Shown here piece after piece: positions 52,940 to 64,000 of a stretch of 64,000 nucleotides of DNA (the first letter of the stretch is position 1; every line of letters begins with the position of its first letter). The DNA comes from Portunus trituberculatus (lineage: Eukaryota > Arthropoda > Malacostraca > Decapoda > Portunidae). Position numbers and translations under genes: made by a program. The notes beneath the pieces were generated by a model. The model was not told the origin of the DNA. It saw nothing but the letters and a program-made list of their open reading frames with translations, and did not search any database. The DNA is taken from NCBI RefSeq assembly GCF_017591435.1, contig NC_059294.1, forward strand, positions 21,637,475-21,701,474, written 5' to 3'.

Positions 52940-53239
52940 CTGAAAATGAGGTAGAGCAAGAAGAGACAGGAAGATGATGATGGCAATGGAGAGCCAGGAC
53001 AAGCTAAAGCACCTGTCTGCAGTTTTCCAAGCAGTAGTCTCGGTGACGTACTGGTTGTTAGTAAAACTGAATAAGTTCACTACAAAAAGGCTGAAAATGA
53101 GGTAGAGCAAGAAGAGACAGGAAGATGATGATGGCAATGGAGAACCAGGACAAGCTAAAGCACCTGTCTGCAGTTTTCCATGCAGTAGTCTTGGTGACGT
53201 ACTGGTTGTTAGTAAAACTGAATAAGTTCACTACAAATT
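52940..53239. repeat. 151-bp tandem duplication
   Basis: The unit CTGAAAATGAGGTAGAGCAA ... GAATAAGTTCACTACAAA is present twice, at 52940 and 53091, with only a few substitutions (GAGAGCC/GAGAACC, CAAGCAG/CATGCAG, CTCGG/CTTGG). Confidence 0.95.
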
Positions 53240-53581
53240 AATGGAAGAAGTGAGTGAGTTGTGTTGGCATCAGTTCTTTCATATGTTACTGGAGGATTAT
53301 TTTTTGTGTTTTAAAGTTTGTCACCACCTTTTATACCTTTTTGGATGGGAATACTATAAAATATTTCAATTTCAGATGTGTAGAGTGATGAAACATTATT
53401 GTTTTGTACTTTGTAGTGAAATAAGCATGTATTTAGTAGTTAAGATATTGAAAGAAACATAATATGGCAATTACCAATTAAACACTTAAGTGATGGCTTC
53501 AATATATCAGAAAAACTTCCTGTATAGAGGGATGGATGATTGATTGAGGTGTCTGCATATCTGATGTGGTATTGTCATTAG

Positions 53582-53657
53582 GTGTGTGAGAAGTCCAATC
53601 CTGTTATAGATGAGGAAGAAAGTGAGCTGCCACACTTCATTATGGGTGATTTGAAAG
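53582..53657 (+). CDS. Possible isolated coding exon
   Basis: Between TCATTAG and AAAG|GTAATG lies a 76-base open block reading VCEKSNPVIDEEESELPHFI then MGDLKG. Its amino-acid make-up (acidic, no low-complexity) is unlike the surrounding AT-rich noise. I cannot name the protein and see no neighbouring exon. The donor is weak (GTAATG). Confidence 0.3.
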
Positions 53658-53659
53658 GT

Positions 53660-55050
53660 AATGATAATTTATAGCTCTTTTTAATTTCCTTGTGCATTAT
53701 TTATAGGAATTGCTTTATGTAGGCTTACTTTCCTATTGTAGCTTCCCCTGGTCAGTGTGAATGAAGTGAAATTTATTGAAGAGTAATAATTCTGTTAATA
53801 TCAAATCAGAATATATCCAAAGCATTGTGTTAATATTAAATCAGAATATATCCATGTCGGGATCTCTAGCTAAACTGGCTCAAGCAGCAAAGTCATCAGA
53901 TTATTCTGTAGTTATGTATAATTTCTTTTAAGTAGTAATCTTAATGAGGTAGTGACTTTTTCTTTCTTTTTTTCTTTTTTTGACTTGCTAAGTAAAGTAA
54001 GCATTTACGTAGACTAGTTAAGTGAAGAATGGAATATTGTTTTTTTATTTTTGTTTTTGTGTTATAGGAAGTTCTCATCACATTTTGTTCCAACTATTGG
54101 GAGAATGGTTGTGTCAAATTTTCTGTTCTTGCAAGCAGTCCTAGCATAGCAACTAAGCAGGACACTTATATGTCCTGCCTTCTATATCTTGTGCACTGGC
54201 TTCACCCTAATATACATCTCAAATGATTTTAAGATTTCAAGTCAATCCTTTTGGAATTTAGTTAAATTCAGATTCAATGGTTAAGATTTATCTATGAGCT
54301 GCTGATGTAAAAGTTAAGAAGCAATTTTAGGATAGTTTTTATAGGCACAACTTATTTTGCATACTTTCAGATGTCAAATGCAGCTGCTTTAGAGTTCCTG
54401 AAGGCTTGAGCTGCCCTGTTACCTCTTGATGATTCTTCCATCATGGTTACCTCTGCATATGGTCAAACACTTCATCTCACTGAAGTGGAAAGATAGGCTG
54501 TCAAACTTATTAAACAAGTGAGGAGTTACATTTATTCTTATGCTGATGTGATTGATGCTCACTAAAAATTAGATTTTGTGTGTGGCAGTCTTGTTAAAGG
54601 CTGTCATGGCTTTTGTGTGCTTTAGATTGTTGGATAGTTGGGTGCTGGCTTGTAGAATTTTTATCTTCCTCACTAGTCAGAATTATAAGTAAAATTATTG
54701 TTCTTTGGATACCTAATTGTTGCTGCAAATTTTATTACTTTGTAGAATGGGTTTTGCTTCTAAGAAATGCCGTTGTTACCAACTAGTAAACTACCAAAAG
54801 AAAAGAACCAAGAGGAGAAGAGCACAGCCAATAAAAAGACAGGTGGAAGTACAATGATAAAGAAAGAGCATCTGCCTACAACACATATAACATTGCCACC
54901 ACTATCACTACCACCATGCTCTCTGTCACCATCCCATTTATCATCAATCTCATCCTAATCCTTGTCCATGTTTTTATTGTCATCATCAGTCCGATTCCCT
55001 CATTCGCCTCTAGCCTAGAAGGTCATAGAGGGGAGGAAGGAAGGAAAACT
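53660..55050. other. Intergenic or intronic DNA, nothing recognised
   Basis: At ~54410-54600 a broken frame reads MVTSAYGQTLHLTEVER and RSYIYSYADVIDAH with stops between, which might be a decayed gene or repeat. A 34-bp segment (TTAATAT-AAATCAGAATATATCCA) occurs twice near 53795-53850. Confidence 0.35.
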
Positions 55051-55052
55051 CA

Positions 55053-55163
55053 ATTATAATTAATAATTATGGGTAAGTATGCAGATAAAAATGTATTTTA
55101 CATTAAAAAAATCCTATTTGTTATTACACATACTACTCTACTACCCATAATTATTAATTATGA
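55053..55163. repeat. 111-bp hairpin-type MITE
   Basis: ATAATTAATAATTATGGGTA at 55055 and its complement TACCCATAATTATTAATTAT at 55142 form near-perfect 22-bp inverted ends around a 65-bp AT-rich centre. Confidence 0.7.
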
Positions 55164-57430
55164 AAAATAAAAAGTAAAGAGGTACGTGGGTAATTTTTTT
55201 TTTTTTTTTTTTTTTTCGCTGATAGATGGCTATTACACAATGTTAGTTTAGTAGTTACAAGCAAATCGACCCATAAATAACTGCATGGAAAATAAAAAAT
55301 CTTTTTTGAAAAAAATATTTTTCCTATAAACTTTGTCACCAGAACAGATTTCAGTTTTGCCGGTACGGATATGAAGTATGTCATATAACAAAACTTCCCC
55401 TCTCATAGAATTTTGATTTTGTAATTTTGGTGGCCATTATGAATTTATTTATTTATTCATTTTATTTTATTTATTTTTTTTATATATATAAAATTACATT
55501 GCGGCACTTAAAAAAAATATTCCAAATTCTAAGAGACAAATGTAGCAGCTTCATTGAGCTTCAAAATGATACCTCAAAATTAAAAATCTGTTGAGAAATG
55601 TGGGAGAAGATACGATTTGAAAAAAAAAAAAGTAAACTGAGAAAAGCAAAAAAAACCCAGAGATGTCATTTTCGTCCTTTATGACCCTGTACATTTATTT
55701 GGGTTGGATATTTCGTGCTCGTATACCACCATGTGCATCATGTATGTTTTTTAGGCATGTTTAGAATATTCTGTAAGACTTGTATGACACCTGGCCGCCC
55801 CTACAATGATTGTAGTTATTAGTCGCTCGAACGTGAGGGTGTCTCCCATCCATGCATGGTCAGTACAACTTGTAATTTCCACTTGCACCGTTTGTTTAGA
55901 CATTGTAAGGCAAAAAAGGCAGGTTAAATAGGCTGGATTGTGGCTTGCAAGGTGTGAAATAACGGTCGAGATACTCAATAGATCATCCTCCCATCACAGT
56001 CACATGGACACTAAAATAGAAAAGGAGAGGGTGTGTTCCTGTGTATGCCATAGTACTAAGTTGCCAGCGCCCACCTTTCCTTACCAAAGAAACCACTTTT
56101 CATGGGTTTTTACATGCTTATCGTCATTTATGGTACAGAGAGTGGGGAGGGGGGAAGCCCTGGGCTGCGGTGGGCGTGGCAGGGGCCAATGGCGGATCTT
56201 CTCCTTCTTCTTCTTCTACGCAAAATGTCGACATCATTGTATACACTTCCTCTATCACTCAAACTTCTTATAAAATTCAAAATAACATTGAAATAAAATA
56301 AATAAAATATGAAATGGTAAAGAAAAATGAAAATAACATGTGTATTATATTCCCAATACCGAAATGGGGGTGTTGGGGTCACTCAAAAATCTTGATAAAG
56401 AACATATTTCGCCTTAATGATTGAAATATTTCTACTTATTTAGTGAAGTTGGCACTTTTCTGATATCTGATTTGTTATTAGTAAAGTAAACTAATTTCTA
56501 AACTACAATAGAATCGAGTCCAACTGTGTTTTGGTTTACCGAAAAAATAACGTTAAAGTCACTGCAAGTATTATAACGTTTTTTTTTTATTAGCACGCCT
56601 AGGATTGTTTTGGTGCTTGATATAACACTTAAAAGATATGAAAAACATGATTCAAGTAACAATATTCCATAAAGTTTAGTCTACCTATTCGTATTTTCAA
56701 TTTCAAAATTTTGAATGGTAACAAAATAGAAAACAAAAATCTTTATATGACAAAGAATCTGTGTTTTCTTTATTCGGCTGGAAAGCGAAAATTTGTGTTA
56801 TTCAGAAAATGTAATATAACGTAGTTTGGGTGAGCTTTCCATCTCGACATTGTGGTGTGTTTGTCACCCGTTAATTGGATACAAACACCTTCCTTTCCAC
56901 CGCTTTCAATAAAAAAACCACCCGGTAGGAATATTATATTTTGATTATTAGTTACACTATTTATCGCGCCTAAAAGTGTAGTGTATACTAGTCTGGGAGC
57001 CGTTTTCTTGTGGCGATTTTTTAAATGAATTATCTACGTCAATATTGAACCCACGGGGGGCGCCTCACCCCTGCCTTCCCCATGGACAGTCCAGCAATGT
57101 CTGCTTCCACTCCCCCTGTGTTTCCAGACCCAGAGAGTGAAGCAAAGCCAGAATCAACCACCACACTAGATAAATAGCCATTACTGTGGTAAATATGGCG
57201 ATGGTTGTGTATATGTACCCCAGTTAACACCGCCCGCCGCCCACCTCACCCACACCCACAGCCCGCCCCAACATTTCCTTCAATTCTCACTGTTTTCTGC
57301 TGCTGCTGCGCGCCTCAAATGCATAGCAGGGACAAAAGAGGAGCGAGTAATAGTAGCAGGAGCAGCAGTGTTATTATTATTACTATGAGGGTTAATGTGC
57401 GTGTGTGGGGGCAGGCTGTTTTATGTAAAA

Positions 57431-57433
<3 letters not shown>
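55164..57433. other. Intergenic DNA, no supported gene
   Basis: AT-rich sequence with poly-T and TTTA runs. ORFs at 55938-56382 overlap in several frames and none looks protein-like. The 57040-57230 minus ORF is short and unsupported. Confidence 0.45.

Positions 57434-57502
<69 letters not shown>
57434..57502. repeat. (CT)n microsatellite
   Basis: About 69 bp of CT. Confidence 0.95.
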
Positions 57503-57507
<5 letters not shown>

Positions 57508-57712
57508 AAGGCCACAGAGGTGACTAGGTAGAGTGTTTCTGCTGTTAATAATTTAGAAATGTTGTTAATCTCTCACTGGAACCTTAAAAACAATAACAAC
57601 TTCAACTATACTCTATTGATGAAGGTTAGACACACAACCCGTCACTTCAGAGGAGCTTGGCGGTGTCTTATGGTGTGGCTTGACAATGTTAGGGCTGGAT
57701 ATGTCACTAAGC

Positions 57713-57715
<3 letters not shown>

Positions 57716-57789
<74 letters not shown>
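57716..57789. repeat. (CT)n microsatellite
   Basis: About 74 bp of CT, ending 17 bp before the first satellite unit. Confidence 0.95.
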
Positions 57790-57792
<3 letters not shown>

Positions 57793-57805
57793 GGTAAAGT
57801 TAGTC

Positions 57806-59310
57806 ACTCTGAAGGTAAAAATGTGTCCCAGTAATGAAGATGTTAAAATAGTGAAGACTGGCATTAATCTTCCGTCCTCCATACATCCTTCCTAATGTCA
57901 ATAAAATGGTCTAATGGCACACAAATCTCAAGGTAAAAATGTTTCCCTGTACTGAAGGGGTTAAAATAGTGAAGACTGGGGCCATTAATCTTCTGCCCTC
58001 CATACACCCTTCTTAATGTCAATAAAATGGTTTAATGGTGCACAAATCTCACGGTAAAAATGTGTCCCAGTACTGAAGGGGTAAAAAATTATGAAAACTG
58101 TGGCCATTAATCTTTTGCCCTCCATACACCCTTCCTAATGTCAATAAAATGGTCTAATGGTACACAAATCTCAAGGTAAAAATGTGTCCCAGTACTGAAG
58201 GGGGTTAAAATAGTGAAGACTGTGGCCATTAATCTTCTGCCTTCCATGTACCCTTCCTAATGTCAATGAAATGGTCTAATGGCACACAAATCTCAATGTA
58301 AAAATGTGTCCCAGTACTGAAGGGGTTAAAATAGTGAAGACTGTGGCCATTAATCTTCTGTCCTCCATACACCCTTCCTAATGTCAATAAAATGGTCTAA
58401 TGGTACACAAATCTCAAGGTAAAAATGTATCCCAATACTGAAGGGGTTAAAAATTATGAAAACTGTGGCCATTAATCTTCTGTCCTCCATACACGCTTCT
58501 TAATGTCAATAAAATGGTCTAATGGTACACAAATCTCAAGGTAAAAATGTGTCCCAGTACTGAAGGGGCTAAAATAGTGAAGACCGTGGCCATTAATCTT
58601 CTGTCCTCCATGCACCCTTCCTAATGTCAATAAAATGGTCTAATGGTACACAAATCTCAAGGTAAAAATGTGTCCCAGTAATGAAGGGGTTAAAATTATG
58701 AAGACAGTGGCCATTAATCTTCTGCCTTCCTAATGTCAATAAAATGGTCTAATGGCACACAAATCTAAAGATAAAAATGTTTCCCTGTACTGAAGGGGTT
58801 AAAATAGTGAAGACTGTGGCCATTAATCTTCTGCCTTCCATACACCCTTCCTAATGTCAATAAAATGGTCTAATGACACACAAATCTGAAGGTAAAAATG
58901 TGTCCCAGTACTGAAGGGGTTAAAATAGTGAAGACTGTGGCCATTAATCTTCTGCCCTCCATACACCCTTCCTAATGTCAATAAAATGGTCTAATGGTAC
59001 ACAAATCTCAAGGTAAAAATGTATCCCAGTACTGAAGGGGTTAAAATAGTGAAGACTGTGGCCATTAATCTTCTGCCTTCCGTACACCCTTCCTAATGTC
59101 AATAAAATGGTCTAATGGCACACAAATTTCAAGGTAAAAATGTATCCCAGTACTGAAGGGGTTAAAATAGTGAAGACTGTGGCCATTAATCTTCTGACCT
59201 CCATACACCCTTCCTAATGTCAATAAAATGGTCTAATGGCACACAAATCTGAAGGTAAAAATGTGTCCCAGTACTGAAGGGGTTAAAATAGTGAAGACTG
59301 TGGCCATTAA
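57806..59310. repeat. 121-bp tandem satellite, ~12 units
   Basis: AATGTCAATAAAATGGTCTA recurs at 57894, 58015, 58137, 58259, 58380, 58502, 58623, 58732, 58853, 58974, 59095 and 59216, a period of 121-122 with one 109-bp unit (58623-58732, missing TCCATACACCC). Each unit also has GGTAAAAATGTGTCCCAGTA, CTGAAGGGGTTAAAA and TGTGGCCATTAATCTTCTG. The copies appear ~95% alike. There is no open frame through it. A polyadenylation-like AATAAA lies in each unit. Confidence 0.97.
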
Positions 59311-59454
59311 GAATGTCACCTTTTTAATACTTAAGATCAATGTTTCCTATCTCATATCTCGCGTGGTTGTACTATCGGGGTCTTGCGAGTAGACAAAGTG
59401 GCAACCTCGATGTTACAATAGATAAATATGTATTGGTAGTATGTGTTTTAAGAA

Positions 59455-59457
<3 letters not shown>

Positions 59458-59516
<59 letters not shown>
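59458..59516. repeat. (GA)n microsatellite
   Basis: About 58 bp of GA. Confidence 0.95.
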
Positions 59517-59518
<2 letters not shown>

Positions 59519-59696
59519 TTTTGTATATTATAGAGACACATGCAGGTGAGGATCTCGTCCACCCAGTAGTCCACCCCCAGACAGCTGTCCACCTGTCCAC
59601 CCCTCACTTCATCTCGTCCACTAGAAGATGGACTCTCCACCCAGGTTGAACACCACTGGTCCATAACAGAACAACATACATTTTGCTTCACTTGCT

Positions 59697-59812
<116 letters not shown>

Positions 59813-59831
59813 CATCGTTGTTATTACCGAG

Positions 59832-60218
59832 ATGAGAGAAAACGGTGTGAACGCTCGACGGCAGGTCAACACCACGCAACACCAGCACCACCAGAGCACC
59901 AGGCCCGTCACCAGCACCACCAGCCGACCCCAGGCACCACCGAACGGCCACCACCACCACCACAACAATCACCAAAGTCAACACCAGATTGATTCCAGGT
60001 CCCTGCAGAGGCCGAGAGGTGCACCACCACAGCGGGCCGAGCAGAGGTCAACTTACTCACTTCCCAGGGGGTCATACTCAAGGTCACTCTCAAGGTCACA
60101 CTCAAGGTCAAGGTCACAGCAAGTCACCAGGACAAGATGTGACTCCAGATTTTTATTATCTGCCATCACAAAGAAAATATACTGGTGAAGTGGTGCACGT
60201 TTATGTTCATTATAATGA
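59832..60218 (+). CDS. Possible first coding exon of a second gene (SYD-1/RhoGAP100F-like?)
   Basis: ATG at 59832 opens a His/Gln/Ser-rich frame (MRENGVNARRQVNTTQHQHH ... STYSLPRGSYSR). A second frame, open from 59848, carries the most protein-like stretch, DVTPDFYYLPSQRKYTGEVV then HVYVHYN, ending at a strong donor GA|GTAAGG (60219). The two would need a one-base shift within a GGTCAC-rich segment at ~60065-60120. The second block reminds me, from memory only, of the N-terminal region of arthropod SYD-1 (RhoGAP100F), a presynaptic active-zone RhoGAP. Later exons would lie right of the window. Confidence 0.4.
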
Positions 60219-60329
60219 GTAAGGGGTGTCTGGGGGTGTGTCGGGTGTCTCAGGGTGTTCTTGGGTTTTTCTCTCTCTCTTTTTTTTTCTTTCTCGATCT
60301 TATTTTCAGGGTTTTTCAGTCTTTCTATT

Positions 60330-60331
<2 letters not shown>

Positions 60332-60412
<81 letters not shown>
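60332..60412. repeat. (CT)n microsatellite
   Basis: About 81 bp of CT directly before copy B of the ~110-bp block. Confidence 0.95.
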
Positions 60413-60415
<3 letters not shown>

Positions 60416-60528
60416 CTGTCAGACGTCAGTTTTCTCCGGAACACGTGGATCTGTGTGTCTTGAGTCACTTCATTATATAGTGAGGGCGGCTGCGGAGGCG
60501 TATGGGCTGACTGGGGAAGCTTGGGCGT
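60413..60528 (+). repeat. ~110-bp block shared with 47155-47285, copy B
   Basis: GTCAGACGTCAGTTTTCTCC GGAAC, GATCTGTGTGTCTTGA, CATTATATAGTGA, GGCGGCTGCGG and ATGGGCTGACTGGGGA, matching copy A except for scattered substitutions and one 3-base indel. Confidence 0.8.
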
Positions 60529-60664
60529 GAGCATGCATGGGCGGGACAAATATGGGCGGGAGTGGGTGTGGAGCTGTTGACGCCGCCCATAGCTTTGTGT
60601 GTGTGTGTGTGTGTGTGTGGTAAGTGAGTGGTAAGTGTGTGTGTGTGTGTGTGTGTATCGTGAT

Positions 60665-60669
<5 letters not shown>

Positions 60670-60740
<71 letters not shown>
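60670..60740. repeat. (CT)n microsatellite with nearby (GT)n
   Basis: About 70 bp of CT, preceded by GT runs at ~60596-60619 and ~60637-60657. Confidence 0.95.
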
Positions 60741-60742
<2 letters not shown>

Positions 60743-62079
60743 TCGTCTGGTCTGGTCTGGTCTCCTTGCTGTGTCTCGTCTTGTTGACCAGCGTCTGAGG
60801 TGATATGATGCTACAATATAGTGGCATGGAAATACTAGTAGTATTGTGTAAACTGACACACTGCCGTTCATGATGGCGAAGGTGGGCAGGTGTGGGTGTT
60901 GGCGGTGCTGGTGGAGATATCTACATGCTTGTGTGTAGATAGATAGATACATAAGCTGGTAATTTGTTAGGTTCATTCATACGTAAATTGACAACAGTTC
61001 GATGGTGTATACACTGCTATAACAATAAACTTATCAATCAATCAAGTAAACATCAATGAGATTTAAAAGGCGAGTGATGAGAGTGTGGGGAACAGCGGGG
61101 GAGGGGGAGGTGGAGAGGAGACGAGCGAGGCCCCTGAGACAAGTTTGGTGTGCGTCACTGACAGGGATAAACTCTCCGTGTCAAGGCCCCATCACACCAG
61201 AGGCGGTCCTTACTACGCGCAGCAGGTTCTCAACACGTTCATAAAATTTTTGAGGACGTAGTGGAGACGTGATGGAATTGCGAAATCCCTCCACTGCTAC
61301 GTATCTACCAAGCCTTTACTGCGTACGTCCCTTGATATCGCTACGATATCATTGTGTCCAATCGGGTTTAACTACGGTCATAACACGCATGTGATCAGGC
61401 TCCCGCCACGCTCACTAAGTTCCCGCCATGCTCACTGGGTTCTTACCACGTGCCCAACCAGCGCGCAATACGCTCACGTGACGCAAGCAGGAAGTGCTGC
61501 TTCCTGTCACTTCAGTTCTCGCCTCTCTTCTCTCATCAGTGGTTCTCCAGCTCTTACATCATTATATTCATTATCCTCATAACGTCATGCTGCCCAAATT
61601 AACTTCAAACTTTCCATCAGTCTGTGGTAATGACCAAACTGGAGCGACTTTTCAAGGTGGAGCTGGTGACGTAGAATATTTTCATTTGGCAACTGACCAC
61701 CACCACCACCACTGACCAGACGTCCATTTCATCACCAGACACGAGACCTGGAGTGGGGGAGAGAGAGAAAATGTTGTGCTCTGATAAGATATTCTTATTT
61801 TTCCTCTTTCTTCTATTCTTTCCTGTCCTCTTTCTCACTCACTTATTCACTCACTCACTCACTCTGAATCCTGTCCTCCACTACCACCACTACCACCATC
61901 AGTTCATTCCTCCACCACGGACACAAACACGTCTTGAAGGAAGGTTAGTCCGCCGCCCAGAGTCACCTTGGCTGTCTGGCTGGCCACCCTGCGTGCCGCG
62001 GGACCAGAGGAGCGGTGGAGGGCAGCGGTCGGGGTTGCGGGTGTAACACTGTGTATGAATATTGTTTGTGTTTTAATTA
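60741..62079. other. Less AT-rich intergenic or intronic DNA
   Basis: No supported exon. TCCCGCCACGCTCACTAAGT and TCCCGCCATGCTCACTGGGT form a short imperfect tandem repeat at ~61400-61441. Frames at 61056, 61494 and 61753 are short and low-complexity. Confidence 0.4.
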
Positions 62080-62751
62080 AGGCGTGTACACACTTGTTGC
62101 ATTTCCACGTATCGGATCACCGTTGCGTAGCAGTGTTGACAGGATAGTGCTTCACCGTTGCGTGTCAAAATATGACACAAAGTTACGCAACGGGTTCCAT
62201 CCGCCATTTTTCGGTATTTTGGCGTCATCTCAAAGGAATGATACACAACTCACCAACCTTCGTGTGTGTGTGTGTGTGTGTGTGTGTACAAGGAGCGTGG
62301 GATCGTCCAGTTGCATGTTCAGTGTTGTCGTGGACGGGCATGAATATTTTTTGCAATTTTGACCCCAATTGCAGACAAACTCAAAATCAGTTGTGTGTAT
62401 CCTTGTCACGTTTTGATACAGTTCCGTCACATGCTGGAATTTCAAGTCAGTCAACACAGTATTGTTTCATTACACATACATAGTGTAGACACCCACCAAC
62501 TCCGTCATTCATTTTTCCTTTTATTGATTTGATGTTCATGAATAAAACTAAACGTGGCCACAGACAACTGCACATTTGCACTCATATCTACGGTCAGGAA
62601 CAAACTGAATGACACTGTTGCATCACTCAACGATGATACACCACGCGGATAGGCAAAAATGGGTACAATACCCTGTTGCACGGTAACGCATTATAAGGTG
62701 ATACGCAACGATGAAACGATGCGTGGAAATTCAGTAAGTGTGTACACACCT
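62080..62751. mobile_element. Harbinger-like MITE, 672 bp, ~50-bp TIRs
   Basis: Left end AGGCGTGTACACACTTGTTG, right-end complement AGGTGTGTACACACTTACTG, with similarity continuing through ATTTCCACG and GTTGCGTA for ~50 bp. TTA flanks both ends (62077-62079 and 62752-62754). A (GT)n tract lies inside at ~62261-62287. No transposase frame. Confidence 0.75.
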
Positions 62752-62879
62752 TTAGAAAGTGTTGGTGGTGATGATGTCAGTGTGCTGTGTATTGGTGGTG
62801 GTGGTGGTGATTGTTGGTGATGGTGTGTTTGCTTGTTTTGCATCGTGAATATTGATTGATTGAGTGGCTGAAAGATTGA

Positions 62880-63200
62880 CGGATTGATGGATAGATTGCC
62901 TGTCTAACTAATAGATTCACTGACTGACTGACATTTGGACTGACTTTCTGACTGACTGACTGACTGACTGATTAAATGAATAAAATACTAACTAAATGAC
63001 TGACTATCTGGCTGACTGACTATTTGGCTAACTGACTGAATGGGCAGATGCGGGAACTGGCAGTGGTTGTGGTGGTGGTGGTGGTGGTGGTAGTGGTATT
63101 TATATGCTTGTGTGAAGATAGATGGATAAGCGGGTAATTTGATGGGTTGATAGATATGTAAATAGACAGTTGGGCAAACAAACAGATAGATGGATAGGCA
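62880..63200. repeat. GACT/GATA/GGTGGT-type simple repeats
   Basis: (CTGA)n around 62885-63040, (GGT)n at ~63070-63090 and GATA-type repeats at ~63115-63260. No gene seen. Confidence 0.8.
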
Positions 63201-63708
63201 GGCAGATAGATGAGTCAATGAATTCGTATATAAATAATAATATAGATGTGTATGTAGATAGAAAAAAAGTCTATATTGCTCTACTTAGTATCCTGTCACC
63301 CTGGTTTATTGTCAGAAATACTCGTATATCAGGCGGTAGAAATGGAGAATGAGAAAAATAGTACAGTCTGCCTTTTAAGCACCTTGTTTATTGCCTCGCG
63401 GGATTTGCCAACACTCGCTGTACAACAAGATACAATTTAATATTTCCTGCTTTGACAAATAACAAAAGCTGGACACGATAACGAAGAGGAAGATGTCACA
63501 ATAACCAATAAATCGACATGTGGTATTTGTATAAGCATAGCGTCTCATTAATAAGAGATTTAGTGACAGATAGTTATCATAAACATATATACATGCGTCC
63601 TGACTTCACAGATAACCTTTTGCTACGGCAGTAGTCTCTTAGCGGTGGTGGTGGTGAACACAGTTGTGGCGGTGGGCTATACTGACCCATGCACATCCAC
63701 ACCCAGAG

Positions 63709-63714
63709 ACACAC

Positions 63715-63761
<47 letters not shown>
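63709..63761. repeat. (CA)n microsatellite
   Basis: About 53 bp of CA. The remaining sequence to 64000 holds no supported gene. Confidence 0.95.
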
Positions 63762-63763
<2 letters not shown>

Positions 63764-64000
63764 TAAAGTGAAGTGTTGCTATATTACCGACAGTTTTCAA
63801 GGAGCACCAAGAGGCAATCAGTATGAGAAACCGTGCAAGCCTTCACCACACTGCCTAATCTTCGTCTATTAAAGGTATTTATAAGGCTATTCACTTAATG
63901 TTAGGTTTTCTTTACATATGAGAGTGAAAACAGTACGCAAATATTTTCAAGTAATGGTATAAGGAGCATAAAAAGAGCAAGGCGTCTGTATTACCCTCTC

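Noticed and set aside
55938..56382. Overlapping ORFs at 56 kb
   Set aside because: Three plus frames and one minus frame are open over the same stretch, which indicates a chance lack of stops rather than coding.
57806..59310. CRISPR array
   Set aside because: Units are adjacent with no unique spacers, the period is 121 bp, and the sequence is eukaryotic. It is a tandem satellite.
61056..61838. Short ORFs in the less AT-rich tail region
   Set aside because: No domain, no good splice pairing and low-complexity ends (poly-His from ACC repeats).

Overview
The window is eukaryotic and is most likely from a decapod crustacean, probably a crab. The evidence is spliced GT-AG genes with kilobase introns, very dense dinucleotide microsatellites (AT, CA/GT and CT/GA tracts up to about 290 bp), many CR1-like and Jockey-like non-LTR retrotransposons, tRNA-derived SINEs, and decayed Tigger, hAT and Harbinger-like DNA transposons. 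The taxon is inferred from this composition; no marker gene proves it.

One host gene is clear. Eleven plus-strand exons between 6710 and 34624 join in consistent phase to encode the last ~622 residues of a PLEKHH1/PLEKHH2 (worm MAX-1) type protein: the MyTH4 domain (exons 1-4), the FERM domain (exons 4-11) and a short Ser/Arg-rich tail. The N-terminal coiled coil and PH domains must lie left of the window. A second, weaker plus-strand gene start is suggested at 59832-60218, where a His/Thr-rich segment leads into a conserved-looking block and a good splice donor. One isolated possible exon lies at 53582-53657.

Region by region. 1-514: 62-bp minisatellite directly in front of LINE A. 515-6606: LINE A, SINE, LINE B, SINE and LINE C, all on the plus strand. 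6710-9013: PLEKHH exons 1-2 around an old Jockey-like fragment. 9014-23831: a 14.8-kb intron holding two minus-strand LINEs (D, nearly full length; E, 5'-truncated), SINEs and a non-autonomous pogo/Tigger element. 23832-25931: exons 3-7. 25932-31229: an intron packed with Tigger remnants, a small palindromic MITE and microsatellites. 31230-34624: exons 8-11. 34625-43900: 3' UTR and intergenic DNA with SINE clusters. 43921-44619: a 340-bp-arm inverted repeat made of two LINE 3' ends. 45423-46352: Harbinger-like element. 47940-49375: hAT-like element with TATCGG repeats. 49892-52416: hAT element with a broken ZBED5-like transposase and a perfect 8-bp target duplication. 57806-59310: 121-bp tandem satellite. 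62080-62751: Harbinger-like MITE.

No bacterial operons, CRISPR arrays, rRNA genes or convincing functional tRNA genes were seen. The tRNA-like sequences are SINE heads. Nothing recognisably viral was found. The most useful items for follow-up are the hAT insertion with its paralogous empty site, the tandem monomers in front of LINE A, the SINE/(CA)n association with a 14-bp palindrome at one SINE head, the long LINE inverted repeat, the 121-bp satellite, and the two copies of a ~110-bp block at 47155 and 60415.
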